A stretch of 64,000 nt of DNA from Planotetraspora thailandica (GCF_016863335.1 NZ_BOOR01000010.1:124001-188000); one strand, 5' to 3'; shown: positions 47,526 through 61,191, counted from the first letter of the stretch. Translations and numbers: made by a program. Notes: generated by a model not told the origin, from the letters alone.

Positions 47526-49076
47526 CTAACGGACGAACAACGAGTGCGCAGCGTTTTGCGCCAGGTCGAGCACGGGCTGCGGGAAGACTCCCAGGAATAC
47601 GGTAGCCAACGCCGCAACACCGACGACAAGCGCGGTACCCCGGGACGGCAGCACCACGGACGGGCCGTCGGCGGCCGGGTCGCTGAAGAACATCAGCACG
47701 ATGACGCGCACGTAGAAGAACGCGGCCACCGCGGACGTCACCACACCCACGATCACCAAGGGCAGCGCCCCGCCGGAGACCGCCGCCTGGAAGACCGCGT
47801 ACTTTCCGAAAAAACCGCTGGTCAGCGGGATTCCCGCGAAGGCGAGCAGGAAGAAGGCGAAAGTGCCGGCCAGCAGGGGCGAGCGCTTGCCGAGCCCGGC
47901 CCAGCGGGACAGGTGCCACGCCTCGCCGCCCGCGTCCCTGACCATGGTCACGATCGCGAAGGCGCCGACGGTCGTGAAGCCGTAGGCGACCAGGTAGAAC
48001 AGGATCGCCGACAGCGACGCGGAGTTCTGCGCGGCGGTGCCGGTCGCGACCACGCCGACCAGCAGGAATCCGCCGTGCGCGATCGAGGAGTAGGCCAGCA
48101 TGCGCTTGATGTCGGTCTGCGTGATGGCCAGGACGGCTCCCACGATCATTGTGAGAATGGCCACACCCCACAGCACCGGGCTCCAGTCCCAGTCAAGACC
48201 GCCGAGAGCCACCCAGAACACCCGGAGCAGGGCGCCGAACGCGGCCACCAGGGTGCCCGACGCCATGAGCGCGGTGATCGGGGTGGGTGAGCCCTGGTAG
48301 ACGTCCGGCTTCCATGCCTGGAAGGGAGCTCCACCGATCTTGAAGAGCAGTCCCACGCCGAGCATCGCCGCGCCGACGTAGAGCAGGGTGTCCTGGCCGC
48401 CGACGGCGCCGAGAGCCGTGCTGATCTTGGCGAGGTCGACCGAGCCGGCGTAGCCGTACAGCAGGGCCGTGCCGTACAGGAAGAACGCCGAGGAGAATGC
48501 GCCGAGCAGGAAGTACTTGACCGCGGCCTCCTGCGAGAGGAGGCGGCGGCGCCGGGCCAGGCCGCACAGCAGGTACAGCGGCAGCGACATGACCTCGAGG
48601 GCCACGAACATCACCAGCAGGTCGTTGGCCGCGGGGAACAGCAGCATGCCGCCCACCGCGAACAGGACCAGCGGGTAGACCTCGGTGTGCCCGGCCCCGG
48701 CGTGCAGGGCCTGCTCCTCCTCGGCCGAGCCCGGTACGGCGGCGGCCGCCGCGACGAAGTGGTCCTCGTCGTTGATCAGCAGCACGCTCACGAACGCGAG
48801 CACGAGGATCGTGCCCCAGATGAACAGCGACGGGCCGTCGACGGCGACCGCGCCCATCGCGGCCGCCTTGGTCGGCACGCCCTTGACCACCTGCCAGATG
48901 GTCAGGCCGAACGCCGCGGCAAGGGACAGCAGGGTGATCGGCAGATGGATCGCCGAGCGCAGGTAACGCGGGGCGAACGCCTCCACGAGCACGCCGACGA
49001 TCGCCGCGCCGAAGACGACCAGCATCGGCGCGAGCTGGGCGTACTCGATTGTCGGCGCTGGAATGTTGCCGTTCAC
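47526..49076 (-). CDS. nuoN: NADH-quinone oxidoreductase subunit N
   Basis: 516 aa from GTG 49076 (overlaps nuoM stop, GTGA); a longer frame to 49955 is not real. Multi-spanning antiporter-like subunit with the proton-channel K and E residues in expected places (FALEVMSLPLYLLCGLARRR, then KYFLLGAFSSAFFLYG, GGAPFQAWKPDVYQGSPTP, TQTDIKRMLAYSSIAHGGFLLVG). Membrane arm of complex I, pumps protons. Last complex I gene of the operon. Confidence 0.97.
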   Translation of the reverse strand: MNGNIPAPTIEYAQLAPMLVVFGAAIVGVLVEAFAPRYLRSAIHLPITLLSLAAAFGLTIWQVVKGVPTKAAAMGAVAVDGPSLFIWGTILVLAFVSVLLINDEDHFVAAAAAVPGSAEEEQALHAGAGHTEVYPLVLFAVGGMLLFPAANDLLVMFVALEVMSLPLYLLCGLARRRRLLSQEAAVKYFLLGAFSSAFFLYGTALLYGYAGSVDLAKISTALGAVGGQDTLLYVGAAMLGVGLLFKIGGAPFQAWKPDVYQGSPTPITALMASGTLVAAFGALLRVFWVALGGLDWDWSPVLWGVAILTMIVGAVLAITQTDIKRMLAYSSIAHGGFLLVGVVATGTAAQNSASLSAILFYLVAYGFTTVGAFAIVTMVRDAGGEAWHLSRWAGLGKRSPLLAGTFAFFLLAFAGIPLTSGFFGKYAVFQAAVSGGALPLVIVGVVTSAVAAFFYVRVIVLMFFSDPAADGPSVVLPSRGTALVVGVAALATVFLGVFPQPVLDLAQNAAHSLFVR

Positions 49077-50578
49077 TGGGCCTCCTTGGCAACGGGTACG
49101 ACCGCGGCCGGATCGCTCACCTGCACGGTGGTGAGCGTGCTCTTGACTGCTGGGTGGATCATGTCCAGCAGCGGTTTGGGATAGAACCCGAACACGAGAA
49201 GCAGCGCGAGCAGCGGGGCGATGACCCACTTCTCCCGCACGCTGAGGTCGGGAAGCTTCTTGACCGACTCCGCGGTGGGCCCGTTCATCGTGCGCTGGTA
49301 CATCCACAGGACGTAGATCGCCGCCAGGACGACACCCGTGGTGGCGATGATCGCCGGGACGAGATAGCGCTGGTAGGTGCCGACCAGGACCATGAACTCG
49401 CTGACGAAGGTGCTCAGGCCCGGCAGGGACAGGCTGGACAGACCCGCGACCAGGAACGTCCCGGCGAGCACCGGCGCGACCTTCTGCACGCCGCCGTAGT
49501 CGGCGATGTACTGCGAGCCGCGGCGGTGGATCAGGAAGCCGGCGATCAGGAACAGCGCGCCCGTCGAGAAGCCGTGGTTGACCATGTACAGCGTCGCGCC
49601 GGCGCCGGCGTTCGTCGTCATGGCGAACACGCCCATCGCGATGAAGCCGAAGTGCGAGACCGACGTGTAGGCGATCAGGCGCTTCATGTCGGTCTGCCCG
49701 ATGGCCACGATCGCGCCGTACACGATGCCGATCACCGACAGCGTGATGACCAGCGGAGTGAAGTACTTCGCGGCGTCGGGGAACAGCTCGAGGCAGAAGC
49801 GGAGCATTCCGTACGTGCCGACCTTGTCGAGCACACCGACGAGCAGGACCGCCGCGCCCGCTGGAGCCTGCGCCGCCGCATCGGGCAGCCAGGTGTGGAA
49901 CGGCCAGAGCGGAGCCTTGATCGCGAAGGCGATGAAGAAGCCGAGGAACAGCCACTTCTGCGTGTTCACGTCCTGGATGGTCCCGATCAGGTCGGAGAAC
50001 ATGAACGTGTGCTTGTCGGCGATCGAGTAGAGCGCGATGACCGCCACGAGCATCAGGAGCCCGCCGAACAGCGAGTACAGCAGGAACTTCACGGCCGCGT
50101 AGGACCGCTGGGCCCCGCCGTACGATCCGATCATGAAGTACATCGGGATCAGCATGGCTTCGAAGAACACGTAGAAGAGGAAGACGTCGGTCGCCGCGAA
50201 GACGCCGATCATCATGGCCTCGAGCACGAGCAGCAGCGAGAAGTACGTGCGCACGGATCGTTTGCCGGCCTCGGCGTCATGCCAGGAGGCCAGCACGACG
50301 ATGGGCACCAGCACGACCGACAGCAGGATCAGCACCAGGGCGATGCCGTCGACGCCGACCGCGTAGTGCACCCCGAAGGAGCGGATCCAGACGTACTTCT
50401 CGACGAACTGGAACTTGTCGCCGTTGGGGTTGAACCCGACCGCCATCGCGATGGCCAGGGCCAGCACGACCAGCGACACGCCGAGCGTGAACTGCTTGGC
50501 GAGCTTGTCGTTGCGGACCAAGGTCACGCCGAGCGCGCCGAGCACCGACACGCCCATCAGGATTGAAAGCCAGGGCAT
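49073..50578 (-). CDS. nuoM: NADH-quinone oxidoreductase subunit M
   Basis: 501 aa. ATG 50578 overlaps the nuoL stop by one base (TGATG), so translation is coupled. Antiporter-like membrane subunit with about 14 helices: FEAMLIPMYFMIGSYGG (conserved Glu), KFLLYSLFGGLLMLVAV, IKAPLWPFHTWLPDAAAQAP, QTDMKRLIAYTSVSHFGFI, GLSSLSLPGLSTFVSEFMVLVG. Part of the proton-pumping arm; the N-terminal frame before 50578 is not coding. Confidence 0.97.
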   Translation of the reverse strand: MPWLSILMGVSVLGALGVTLVRNDKLAKQFTLGVSLVVLALAIAMAVGFNPNGDKFQFVEKYVWIRSFGVHYAVGVDGIALVLILLSVVLVPIVVLASWHDAEAGKRSVRTYFSLLLVLEAMMIGVFAATDVFLFYVFFEAMLIPMYFMIGSYGGAQRSYAAVKFLLYSLFGGLLMLVAVIALYSIADKHTFMFSDLIGTIQDVNTQKWLFLGFFIAFAIKAPLWPFHTWLPDAAAQAPAGAAVLLVGVLDKVGTYGMLRFCLELFPDAAKYFTPLVITLSVIGIVYGAIVAIGQTDMKRLIAYTSVSHFGFIAMGVFAMTTNAGAGATLYMVNHGFSTGALFLIAGFLIHRRGSQYIADYGGVQKVAPVLAGTFLVAGLSSLSLPGLSTFVSEFMVLVGTYQRYLVPAIIATTGVVLAAIYVLWMYQRTMNGPTAESVKKLPDLSVREKWVIAPLLALLLVFGFYPKPLLDMIHPAVKSTLTTVQVSDPAAVVPVAKEAQ

Positions 50579-52476
50579 CACAGGTTCCCTACGACGAACC
50601 AGGCACCGACCAGGACGGCGGCACCGACGAATATCGACAGCGCGTACGAGCGGACGAACCCGGTCTGGACCTTGCGCATCCGGCCCGACGTCCCGCCGAT
50701 GAGGGCGGCCAGGCTGTTGACCAGGCCGTCGATCCCGCGGTTGTCGAAGAACACCGCCAAGCGGGTGAGCCACTGGCCGGGGCGCATGAACAGCGCCTCG
50801 TTGAGCGCGTCGCCGTACAGGTCACGCCGGGCGAACGTGGTGAGGAACGAGCCGCGGGGCGCCACGGCGGGCACCTCGGCGGAGCCGTACCTGACCCAGG
50901 CGAACCCGGCGCCGACCGCGACGAGCGCGAGGGTGACGAGCCCGGTGGGGCTGAACGGGGCGAACGACGGAAGCTCCTCCGGGCGGCCGACGGCCGGCGC
51001 CAGGAAGATCATGAAGCGGTTGCCCAGCACCAGGAACGCGCCCAGGACGACCGCACCGACCGACAGGATGATCAGCGGCCAGGTCATGACGGCCGGAGAC
51101 TCGTGCGGGTGGGCGTCGGCCTCCCAGCGCTTCTTGCCGAAGAAGGTCATGAAGACCAGGCGCGACATGTAGAAGCCGGTGATGCCCGCGCCCAGCACGG
51201 CCAGCCAGCCGAGGATCGCGTTGTGCTCCACCGCGGTCTCGATGATGCCGTCCTTGGTGAAGTAACCGGACAGCAGCGGGAACCCGATGATCGCCAGGTA
51301 GCCGATGAAGAACGTCACGAAAGTGATCGGCATGAGCTTTCTCAGCCCGCCGTACTTCCGCATGTCCACCTCGTCGTTCATGGCGTGCATGACCGAACCG
51401 GCGCCGAGGAACATGTCGGCCTTGAAGAAGCCGTGCGTGATCAGGTGCGCGATCGCGAACGCGTAGCCTGCCGGGCCGATGCCCGCGGCCAGCATCATGT
51501 AGCCGATCTGCGACATCGTCGATCCGGCGAGTGCCTTCTTGATGTCGTCCTTGGCGGTACCGATGATCGCACCGGCGAGCAGCGTGGCCACGCCGACGAT
51601 CGTCACCACGAGCTGCGCGGTGTCGGTCGCCTGGAAGATCGGGCCGGACCGCACCACCAGGTAGACGCCGGCGGTGACCATGGTGGCCGCGTGGATGAGG
51701 GCCGAGACCGGGGTCGGGCCCTCCATGGCGTCGAGGAGCCACGACTGCAGCGGCAGCTGGGCCGACTTGCCGCAGGCGCCGAGGAGGAGCAGCAGGCCGA
51801 TCGCCGTGAACGGGATCGACCCGCCCTTCGCGATCCCGTCGGCCACACCCGCGTACGACACGGAGTGGAACGTCGCGAAGATCGTGAAGATGCCGATCGC
51901 GAGGCCGAAGTCGCCGACGCGGTTGACGATGAACGCCTTCTTGGCCGCGGTGGCCGCCGAGGGCTTGTGCTGCCAGAACCCGATGAGCAGGTACGACGCG
52001 AGGCCCACGCCCTCCCAGCCGACGTACAGGCCGAGGTAGTTGTCGGCCAGCACCAGCAGGAGCATCGCCGCCACGAACAGGTTCAGGTAGGCGAAGAAGC
52101 GCCGCCGGGCCGGGTCGTGCGCCATGTAGCCGATCGAGTAGATGTGGATCAGGGATCCGACAAACGTGATCAGCAGGCAGAACGAGATCGACAGAGGGTC
52201 GACCAGCAGCCCGATCTTGGTGATGCCGGGAATGAGGTCGTAGAGCGACACTCCCCTCCGGCGCTCACCGGGCGCGAAGCCCAGAAGCTGGAAGAAGGCC
52301 AGCGCCGCGACGACGAACGCCGCGACGGACATGGCGACGCCCAGCAGGTGACCGAACCTGTCGGTCCTCCGTCCGCCCAGCAGGAGGATGGCCGCTCCGA
52401 GCAGAGGCAGAGCGATCATCAGCCATGAGGCCCCGATCACTCCACCGGAGTGCTGGATGATCTCAGCGGGTTCCAC
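50578..52476 (-). CDS. nuoL: NADH-quinone oxidoreductase subunit L
   Basis: 632 aa from GTG 52476 with AGAGG 5 bases ahead; GTG 52482 is a close alternative. The largest antiporter-like subunit, 16 or so helices plus a C-terminal lateral extension: [42 protein letters not shown] (conserved Glu and Lys), [85 protein letters not shown]. Complete. Confidence 0.97.
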   Translation of the reverse strand: MEPAEIIQHSGGVIGASWLMIALPLLGAAILLLGGRRTDRFGHLLGVAMSVAAFVVAALAFFQLLGFAPGERRRGVSLYDLIPGITKIGLLVDPLSISFCLLITFVGSLIHIYSIGYMAHDPARRRFFAYLNLFVAAMLLLVLADNYLGLYVGWEGVGLASYLLIGFWQHKPSAATAAKKAFIVNRVGDFGLAIGIFTIFATFHSVSYAGVADGIAKGGSIPFTAIGLLLLLGACGKSAQLPLQSWLLDAMEGPTPVSALIHAATMVTAGVYLVVRSGPIFQATDTAQLVVTIVGVATLLAGAIIGTAKDDIKKALAGSTMSQIGYMMLAAGIGPAGYAFAIAHLITHGFFKADMFLGAGSVMHAMNDEVDMRKYGGLRKLMPITFVTFFIGYLAIIGFPLLSGYFTKDGIIETAVEHNAILGWLAVLGAGITGFYMSRLVFMTFFGKKRWEADAHPHESPAVMTWPLIILSVGAVVLGAFLVLGNRFMIFLAPAVGRPEELPSFAPFSPTGLVTLALVAVGAGFAWVRYGSAEVPAVAPRGSFLTTFARRDLYGDALNEALFMRPGQWLTRLAVFFDNRGIDGLVNSLAALIGGTSGRMRKVQTGFVRSYALSIFVGAAVLVGAWFVVGNL

Positions 52477-52485
52477 GGCCACCTC

Positions 52486-52782
52486 TTAGTACTTCAGCAG
52501 GCTGGCGTCGTCGACGGACGCGGACCTGCGGGTTCGGAAGATCGTCACAATGATGGCCAGGCCGATGACGACTTCGGCGGCGGCGACGATCATCACGAAG
52601 AACGCGATGACCTGGCCGTCGAGGTTGCCGTTCTGCCGGGCGAAGGTGACGAACGCCAGGTTGCAGGCGTTGAGCATCAGCTCGACGCACATGAACACGA
52701 CGATGGCGTTGCGCCGTACGAGCACGCCGACGCCGCCGATCGCGAACAGCAGCGCGGAGAGCACCAGGTAGTGGGTTGTCAT
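52486..52782 (-). CDS. nuoK: NADH-quinone oxidoreductase subunit K
   Basis: 98 aa, three helices: [42 protein letters not shown] (conserved Glu in MCVELMLNA) and [27 protein letters not shown] (conserved Glu). ATG overlaps the nuoJ stop by 4 bases. Small membrane subunit of complex I. Confidence 0.96.
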   Translation of the reverse strand: MTTHYLVLSALLFAIGGVGVLVRRNAIVVFMCVELMLNACNLAFVTFARQNGNLDGQVIAFFVMIVAAAEVVIGLAIIVTIFRTRRSASVDDASLLKY

Positions 52783-53585
52783 TCGCCGTCCTCCTCGCCG
52801 TGCGGGCGGGCGCCGTTCCCGTTGGCCCGCTCGCTCACGGTCTCCTCCTGGAGGATCCGCTCGACCTCGGGGGCCAGCTTGCCCTCGGAGGCTTCATAAC
52901 GGGCGACGACACGGTTGACGGACAGCGGCGAGACGGTGCCGTCCGGCAGCATCGCCGGCATGTCGATCGCGTTGTGCTGGGCGTAGGTGCCGGGCCCGGG
53001 CAGCGGAGCGGGGTTCTTGCCCGTCTGGCCGAACAGCACGAAGCGGGCCCGCGACAGGTCCTTCTGCGTCGGCTTGGGCTCGGTGCGCTCGCGGTGGGCG
53101 AGCACCATGGCGCCGAGCGCGGCCGTGATCAGCAGGGCCGAGGTCACTTCGAACGCGAACACGTGGCGCGTGAAGATCAGCGCGGCGAGGGCCGGCACAT
53201 TGCCGCCCGCGTTCGCGTCGGCCAGACCCACCGGCGCCGTGAGAGCCGCGTTGCCGATGCCGAGGCCGAGCAGGACCGCGAAGCCCAGCCCGGCCACGAT
53301 CGCCCAGAACCGCTGTCCCCTGATCGTCTCGACCAGCGAGTCCGACGAGTCCACGCCCACGAGCATGAGCACGAACAGGAACAGCATCATGACCGCGCCG
53401 GTGTAGACGATGATCTGCACCGCGGCCAGGAACGGGGCGTCCTGCACGGCGTACAGCACCGCCAGCGAGAACATGACGACGCCGAGCATCAGGGCCGAGT
53501 AGACCGCCCGGCGGCTGAAGACGAGTCCGAGTGCGGCGGCCACGGACACGACCGCCAGCACCCAGAACGTGATGGATTCACCCAT
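52779..53585 (-). CDS. nuoJ: NADH-quinone oxidoreductase subunit J
   Basis: 268 aa. Five N-terminal helices: [76 protein letters not shown] is the classic NuoJ stretch. The extra C-terminal hydrophilic region (about 90 aa, ending [10 protein letters not shown]) is typical of actinobacterial NuoJ. ATG 53585 overlaps the nuoI stop by 8 bases. Confidence 0.96.
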   Translation of the reverse strand: MGESITFWVLAVVSVAAALGLVFSRRAVYSALMLGVVMFSLAVLYAVQDAPFLAAVQIIVYTGAVMMLFLFVLMLVGVDSSDSLVETIRGQRFWAIVAGLGFAVLLGLGIGNAALTAPVGLADANAGGNVPALAALIFTRHVFAFEVTSALLITAALGAMVLAHRERTEPKPTQKDLSRARFVLFGQTGKNPAPLPGPGTYAQHNAIDMPAMLPDGTVSPLSVNRVVARYEASEGKLAPEVERILQEETVSERANGNGARPHGEEDGE

Positions 53586-54093
53586 TGCTACGACCCAACC
53601 GGTAGTAGTCCTCCTCGGACTCGCCGAGGCGCATCGGGTGGGGCGGCTGCTCCATTCCCGGCCCGAGCGGAGCGAGGAGCATTTCCTTGGTGAAGATCAG
53701 CGATTCGCGGCTCGAGTCGGCCAGCTCGTACTCGTTGGTCATCGTGAGCGCCCGGGTGGGGCACGCCTCGATGCACAGACCGCACAGGATGCACCGCAGA
53801 TAGTTGATCTGGTAGGTGCGCCCGTACCGCTCACCGGGCGAGTACCGCTCGGTCTCGGTGTTGTCCGCACCCTCGACGAAGATGGCGTCGGCGGGACACG
53901 CCCACGCGCACAGCTCGCACCCGACGCACTTCTCCAGACCGTCCGGCCACCTGTTCAGCTGGTGACGCCCGTGGAACCGCGGCGCCGTGGGCCGCTTCTC
54001 CTCGGGATAGTTGACGGTCACCGGCTTCTTGAACATGTGGTGGAAGGTGACGCCGAATCCCTTGATCGGGTTCAGCCAATCAGTTGCTCCCAC
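53578..54093 (-). CDS. nuoI: NADH-quinone oxidoreductase subunit I (two 4Fe-4S clusters)
   Basis: 171 aa. Two ferredoxin-like 4Fe-4S motifs: [18 protein letters not shown] (N6a) and [19 protein letters not shown] (N6b), with an amphipathic N-terminus ([22 protein letters not shown]). Passes electrons to NuoB. GTG start at 54093, 14 bases inside nuoH. Complete. Confidence 0.97.
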   Translation of the reverse strand: MGATDWLNPIKGFGVTFHHMFKKPVTVNYPEEKRPTAPRFHGRHQLNRWPDGLEKCVGCELCAWACPADAIFVEGADNTETERYSPGERYGRTYQINYLRCILCGLCIEACPTRALTMTNEYELADSSRESLIFTKEMLLAPLGPGMEQPPHPMRLGESEEDYYRLGRSNG

Positions 54094-55438
54094 TGGTCAC
54101 CTCCTTGGCCTCGGTGTGAGCACGCGCCGCCGGCACGACTCCGTGGTAGTGCGGCAGGTCGAGCGGCGGTACGGGGAATCCGCCCGCCGCGGGCTCCTCG
54201 CGGAGCTGCTCGAACTCGTCCTCGACCTGGGCGACCTTGGCCTCCTTGCGGCGCTGGTTCGCCGTGTCGAAGCGTAGCCAGATCGCGAACGCCCCGATGA
54301 TGATCACGGCGCCCAGCGTCAGGATGGCCGAGCGGTTCGCCTCGGGCAGGCGCAGGGCCTTCAGGGTGGCGAAGATGAGGATCCAGCCCAGGTTGAGCGG
54401 GATGAGCACCTTCCAGCCGAAGGCCATGAGCTGGTCATAGCGGATGCGGGGCAGCGACGCGCGCACCCACACGAAGAAGCCGAACGCCAGCACGAGCTTG
54501 CCGAAGAACCAGAGCATCGGCCACCAGCCGGAGTTGGCCCCGTCCCAGATCGAGATGGGCCACGGCGCGTGCCAGCCGCCGAGGAACAGCGTGATCGCCA
54601 TGGCGGAGACCGTGAAGACGTTCACGTACTCGGCCAGCATGAACATCGCGAACTTCAGCGACGAGGAGTACTCGGTGTGGAAGCCGCCGACGAGCTCGCC
54701 TTCACCCTCGGGCAGGTCGAAGGGCACGCGGTTGGTCTCGCCCAGCATCGTGATCGCGTAGATCAGGAACGACGGCAGCAGCGTGAAGACGTACCAGGAC
54801 GGCGTCGGGATGTGCAGCCCGAAGACGTCCCAGGTGCCACCGCCCGCCTGCTTGGCGACGATCTCCGAGGTGGACAGCGTGCCCGCCTGGAGGAACACCG
54901 CGACGAACGACAGGCCCATCGCGATCTCGTAGGACACGACCTGGGCGCTGGAGCGCAGACCGCCCAGGATCGCGTACGGCGAGCGGGAGCCCCAGCCGGC
55001 GAGCACGATGCCGTAGACGCCGATCGAGGCCGTGGCCAGGACCAGCAGCACTGCGACCGGCAGGTCGGTGAGCTGCAGCGGCGTCTTCACGCCGAAGATC
55101 GAGACCACCGGGCCGAACGGAACGACCGAGAAGGCCAGGAAGGCCGGAACGGCGATGATGACCGGGGCCAGGAAGTAGATGACCTTGTCCACCGTGCGGG
55201 GCATCAGGTCTTCCTTCAGCCCCATCTTCAGGCCGTCGGCCACCGACTGGAGCAGGCCGAACTTGCCCGCCCTGTTGGGGCCGTAGCGGTGCTGCATGCG
55301 CGAGATGAGCTTGCGCTCGGTCCACACGCCGAACAGCACGCCCAGCATCAGGAAGACGAAGATGAAGAGAGCCTTGATGATCGACAGCCACAGAGGATCG
55401 TGGCCGAAGTCACTCAGGGTGGGCGCGGGGTTGTTCAC
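54080..55438 (-). CDS. nuoH: NADH-quinone oxidoreductase subunit H
   Basis: 452 aa from GTG 55438 (GTGA overlap with nuoG stop); the frame to 55525 is not used. Eight helices: [56 protein letters not shown] is the family-specific N-terminal segment; [28 protein letters not shown] forms the quinone-site loop. A polar C-terminal tail of about 70 aa is an actinobacterial feature. Confidence 0.97.
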   Translation of the reverse strand: MNNPAPTLSDFGHDPLWLSIIKALFIFVFLMLGVLFGVWTERKLISRMQHRYGPNRAGKFGLLQSVADGLKMGLKEDLMPRTVDKVIYFLAPVIIAVPAFLAFSVVPFGPVVSIFGVKTPLQLTDLPVAVLLVLATASIGVYGIVLAGWGSRSPYAILGGLRSSAQVVSYEIAMGLSFVAVFLQAGTLSTSEIVAKQAGGGTWDVFGLHIPTPSWYVFTLLPSFLIYAITMLGETNRVPFDLPEGEGELVGGFHTEYSSSLKFAMFMLAEYVNVFTVSAMAITLFLGGWHAPWPISIWDGANSGWWPMLWFFGKLVLAFGFFVWVRASLPRIRYDQLMAFGWKVLIPLNLGWILIFATLKALRLPEANRSAILTLGAVIIIGAFAIWLRFDTANQRRKEAKVAQVEDEFEQLREEPAAGGFPVPPLDLPHYHGVVPAARAHTEAKEVTSGSN

Positions 55439-57842
55439 GAGACGCTCCCGATGGTTACGACGTCGCCCGCCGTGGCGCGCAGGTCGCGCGTCACAGAAAG
55501 GCCGGCCGAGTTCGACGGCACCCACACCACCCGGTCGGGCAGGTCGGCGATGCGCACCGGCAGGACGGCTCCGTCACCGACGGTGATCTTGTCACCGTCG
55601 GTCACCCCGATCTCCGCGGCCGTGGCCTCGGAGATCAGCGCCTCCGCCGGGCGGGCGGTCCCGGCGAGGTACGGCTCGCCGTCCTGAAGCCGGCCCTCGT
55701 CGAGCAGCAGGTGCCAGGTGGCCAGTACGGCCTGGCCGGCCTCGGGTGCGTGGGCCGTGAGGCCGCCGGTCACGGAAGGAGCGGCCGGGCGCGTGCCCCG
55801 CCAGGAGCCGAGCGCGCCGAGCTCGCGGCGGACGGCGGAGGCGTCGGGCAGGCCCAGGTGCACGTCCATCTGGTCGGCGATCGAGACGATCGCCCGCAGG
55901 TCGCTCATGACGCCCGGAACGGCGGTCGCCACTCCGAACGAGCGGCCCCTGCCCTCCCAGTCGACGAACGTCCCGGCCTTCTCGGCCACGGCGGCGACCG
56001 GCAGCACCACGTCGGCCCGGTCGGTGACCGCGCTGGCGCGGATCTCCAGGCTGACGATGAACGGCGTGTTCTCCAGGGCGGCCAGCGCCTTGGCGGGGTC
56101 GGGCAGGTCGTACGGGTCGACACCCGCGACCACCAGCGCGTCCAGCCGGCCGTTCAGAGCCGCGTCGATGATCCCCGCGGTGTCCCGGCCGGGAGTGGCG
56201 GGCAGGGCCGAGACGTTCCAGGCCCTGGCGACCTCTCCCCTGGCGGCCTCGTCGTCCACCGGCCGGCCGATCGGCAGGAGGCCGGGCAGGGCGCCCGCCT
56301 CGAGCGCGCCGCGCTCACCGGCCCGCCTCGGCACCCAGGCGATCTTCGCGCCGGTCGCCTGCGAGAGCCGTACGAGAGCGGAGAAGGCGCCCTCGGCGGT
56401 GGCCAGGCGCTCGCCGGCGAGGATGATCGAACCGGCGGGCAGCAGGTCGGCGCCGGAGGCGACGAGCTCGCCGAGCACCTCGGCCTCGGCGCCGGGCGCC
56501 GTGCGGATCAGCGAGCCCTTCATCTTGGCCAGGCCGGGCGTCGCGAACGGCGCAAGCGCGTGGACCTTCAGGCCCTTCTTCCTGGCGGCCTTGCGCAGGC
56601 GCAGGAAGACGATGGGCGACTCCTCCTCGGGCTCGAAGCCCGCGAGGAGCACGGCCGGGGCCTTCTCCAGGTCGGCGTAGGAGACCTCGATGCCCTTGCC
56701 CGCGATCGCGTGAGCGAGGAACCTCGCCTCCTCCTCGGAGTGCGGCCGGGCGCGGAAGTCGATGTCGTTGGTCTCCAGGGCGATCCTGGCGAACTTGCTG
56801 TAGGCGTAGGCGTCCTCGACCGTGAGGCGGCCTCCGACCAGCACACCGGCCTTGCCGCGGGCCCGCGCGAGCCCCTCGGCGGCGGCGGCGAGCGCCTCGG
56901 GCCAGGAGGCCGGGACGAGCTTGCCCTCCTCGTCGCGGATCAGCGGCGACTTGAGCCGGTCGGGCTGCGTGGCGTACTGGAAGGCCCAGCGGCCCTTGTC
57001 GCAGTTCCACTCCTCGTTGACCTGCGGGTCGTCACCGGCCAGGCGGCGAGTGACCTTGCCGCGCCGGTGGTCGGTGCGCTGGGCGCAGCCGGAGGCGCAG
57101 TGCTCGCAGGCGCTCGGCGTCGACACCAGGTCGAACGGCCGGGAGCGGAACCGGTAGGCGGCGCCCGTCAGCGCGCCCACCGGGCAGATCTGGACCGTGT
57201 TGCCGGAGAAGTAGGACTGGAACGGCTCGCCGTCGGCGACGCCCACCTGCTCCTTGGCCCCGCGGTCGAAGAAGTCGATCAGCGGGTCGCCGGCGATCTG
57301 GTCGGAGAAGCGGATGCACCGCGCGCACTGGATGCAGCGCTCGCGGTCGAGCAGCACCTCGGTCGACAGCGCGATCGGCTTCTCGAAGTGCCGCTTCTCC
57401 TCCTCGAACCGGCTCTCGCCCTGCCCGGCCGACATGGCCTGGTTCTGCAGGGGGCACTCGCCGCCCTTGTCGCAGACGGGGCAGTCGAGCGGGTGGTTCA
57501 GAAGCAGCATCTCCATGACGCCCCGCTGCGCCTTCTCCGCGACGGGAGAGGTGAGCTGGGTCTGAACGACCATGCCCCCGGCGACCTCGATGGCGCAGGA
57601 CGGCTGCGGCTTGGGGAAGCCCCTGCCGTTGCCCGCGTCGGGGATGTCCACCAAGCACTGGCGGCAGTTGGCCGCCGGGTCGAGCAGCGGGTGGTCGCAG
57701 AACCTCGGAACCTGGATGCCAAGCAGCTCGGCCGCCCGGATGATCAGGGTGCCCTTCGGGACGCTGACCTGGAAGCCGTCGATGGTGAGCGTGACAAGGT
57801 CGACCGGCTGCTCGACCGGCCCCGCCGAGGTTGTCTGTACTG

Positions 57843-57846
<4 letters not shown>
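55435..57846 (-). CDS. nuoG: NADH-quinone oxidoreductase subunit G (iron-sulfur subunit)
   Basis: 803 aa. N-terminal 2Fe-2S cysteines in [19 protein letters not shown], His/Cys 4Fe-4S in [15 protein letters not shown], another 4Fe-4S in [14 protein letters not shown], and the extra N7 cluster region [16 protein letters not shown], followed by a molybdopterin-oxidoreductase-like fold without a cofactor site. The ATG overlaps the nuoF stop (ATGA). Carries electrons from NuoE/F to NuoI. Confidence 0.97.
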
Positions 57847-59132
<1,286 letters not shown>

Positions 59133-59139
59133 CGGTCGC

Positions 59140-59820
59140 TCACCGCTCCTCATTCGTGTCTGCGTCGCTCGCGGGGGCCTCCCAGCCCTTCGCCCTGGCG
59201 AGCTTCAGGCCTTCGAGCGAGGGGCCGGCCGCAGCCGGGCCGTCGCCGGCGAGGCCGTCGGGGAAGCCGGCCAGGACCCGGGAGGCGTCCTTGAAGGAGC
59301 ACAGCCTGCCCGGTCCGCGCGTCGGCACGACGTTCTTGCCGGCCCGCAGGTCGTCGACGAGCTGCTTGGCCGACTCGGGAGTCTGGTTGTCGAAGAACTC
59401 CCAGTTGACCATCATCACCGGCGCGAAGTCGCAGGCGGCGTTGCACTCCAGCCGCTCCAGCGTGACCTTGCCGTCCTCGGTGGTCTCGTTGTGGCCGACC
59501 CCGGCGTGCTCGCTGAGCTCGGACCAGATCTGGTCGCCGCCCATGACCGCGCACAGCGCGTTGATGCAGACGCCGACGTTGTACTCGCCGGACGGCTTGC
59601 GCTTGTACATCGTGTAGAAGGTCGCGACGCCGACCACTTCGGCCTTGGACAGGCCCAGGATCTCGGCGCAGAACTCCTGGCCGTCGTCGGACACGTAGCC
59701 GTCCTCCGACTGCACGAGGTGCAGCAGCGGCAGCAAGGCCGACCGCGGCTTGGGGTAGCGGCCGATGATCTCCTTGGCGTCCGTCTCCAGACGCTCACGG
59801 ACCTCAGGTGAGTACGTCAC
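59140..59820 (-). CDS. nuoE: NADH-quinone oxidoreductase subunit E (2Fe-2S)
   Basis: 226 aa. Thioredoxin-like ferredoxin with ligands in [12 protein letters not shown] and [18 protein letters not shown] (CxxxxC ... CxxxC). Longer than the E. coli protein by about 60 aa at the C-terminus ([23 protein letters not shown]). GTG start overlaps the nuoD stop (GTGA). Confidence 0.96.
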   Translation of the reverse strand: MTYSPEVRERLETDAKEIIGRYPKPRSALLPLLHLVQSEDGYVSDDGQEFCAEILGLSKAEVVGVATFYTMYKRKPSGEYNVGVCINALCAVMGGDQIWSELSEHAGVGHNETTEDGKVTLERLECNAACDFAPVMMVNWEFFDNQTPESAKQLVDDLRAGKNVVPTRGPGRLCSFKDASRVLAGFPDGLAGDGPAAAGPSLEGLKLARAKGWEAPASDADTNEER

Positions 59821-61136
59821 CGGTCCACACCTCCCATGACGGGGTCGATCGAGGCGACGGCCGAGATGACGTCGGCGATCATGCCGCCCTCGCAGGTCGC
59901 GGGCACCGCCTGCAGGTTCGTGAAGGACGGGTCGCGGAAGTGCACCCGGTACGGGCGCGTCCCCCCGTCGCTGACCACGTGCGCGCCGAGCTCCCCGCGG
60001 GGCGACTCGACCGCCGAGTAGACCTGGCCGGCCGGCACGCGGAAGCCCTCGGTCACCAGCTTGAAGTGGTGGATCAGGGCTTCCATCGAGCTGCCCATGA
60101 TGTGCGCGATGTGGTCAGGTGAGTTGCCGAAGCCGTCGGGGCCGAGCGCCAGCTGCGCCGGCCAGCCGATCTTCTTGTCCTCGATCATGACTGGGCCGTT
60201 CTTCAGCGGGCCCTGGAGCCGGTCGAGCGCCTGCTCTATGATCTTGAGCGACTCCTCCATCTCGGCCACGCGGACGAGATAGCGGCCGTACACGTCGCAG
60301 GAGGTCTCCGTCGGCACGTTGAACTCGTAGGTCTCGTAGCCCGAGTACGGCTGCGACTTGCGCAGGTCCCAGGGCAGGCCCGCCGCCCGCAGGATCGGCC
60401 CGGTGATGCCGAGCGCCATGCAGCCGGTGAGGTCGAGGTAGGCGACGTCCTTGGTCCTGCGGGTGTAGACCGGGTTGGCGTCGAGGAGCTTGCGCATCTC
60501 CTTGATCCTCGACGGCATGACCTTGAGGAACTCGCCGATCTTGTCCACGGCGCCCGCGGGCAGGTCGACGCTCACGCCGCCCGGCCGCACGTAGGCCATG
60601 TTCATCCGCAGGCCGGTGATGTACTCGAACAGGTCGAGGATCATCTCGCGCTCGCGGAAGCCGAAAAGCATCGGCGTCGTGGCGCCCAGCTCGAGGCCGA
60701 ACGTCGCGATCGCCACGAGGTGCGACGAGATGCGGTTGAGCTCCATCATCAGCACCCGGATGGCCTGAGCCCGATCCGGGATCCTGTCGGTGATGCCGAG
60801 GAGCTTCTCCACGCCCAGGCAGTACGCCGTCTCGTTGAAGATCGGCGACAGGTAGTCCATGCGTGTGACGAACGTGACCCCCTGGGTCCACGTCCGGAAT
60901 TCCATGTTCTTCTCGATGCCGGTGTGCAGGTAACCGATCACCGTGCGGGCTTCGGTCACCGTCTCGCCGTCGAGGGTCAGCACGAGCCGGAGCACGCCGT
61001 GCGTGGACGGGTGCTGCGGGCCCATGTTGATGACCAGGCGCTCTTCGGCCGAGTCCGTCACGGCCTCGACCAGTTCGTCCCAGTCCTGGCCGGCGACGTC
61101 GTACACGCGGCCTTCGGTCTCGGTGGTGCTCGTCAC
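59817..61136 (-). CDS. nuoD: NADH-quinone oxidoreductase subunit D
   Basis: 439 aa. Complex I 49-kDa family: [58 protein letters not shown], and [15 protein letters not shown]-type C-terminus ([12 protein letters not shown]). Forms the quinone-binding cavity with NuoB. Separated from nuoC by 55 bp; GTG start at 61136. Confidence 0.97.
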   Translation of the reverse strand: MTSTTETEGRVYDVAGQDWDELVEAVTDSAEERLVINMGPQHPSTHGVLRLVLTLDGETVTEARTVIGYLHTGIEKNMEFRTWTQGVTFVTRMDYLSPIFNETAYCLGVEKLLGITDRIPDRAQAIRVLMMELNRISSHLVAIATFGLELGATTPMLFGFREREMILDLFEYITGLRMNMAYVRPGGVSVDLPAGAVDKIGEFLKVMPSRIKEMRKLLDANPVYTRRTKDVAYLDLTGCMALGITGPILRAAGLPWDLRKSQPYSGYETYEFNVPTETSCDVYGRYLVRVAEMEESLKIIEQALDRLQGPLKNGPVMIEDKKIGWPAQLALGPDGFGNSPDHIAHIMGSSMEALIHHFKLVTEGFRVPAGQVYSAVESPRGELGAHVVSDGGTRPYRVHFRDPSFTNLQAVPATCEGGMIADVISAVASIDPVMGGVDR

Positions 61137-61191
61137 GACGCTCTCCTCGCTCGGCTCGCCGACTCCTGACAGGCGGCAGTGCTGTGCTTCC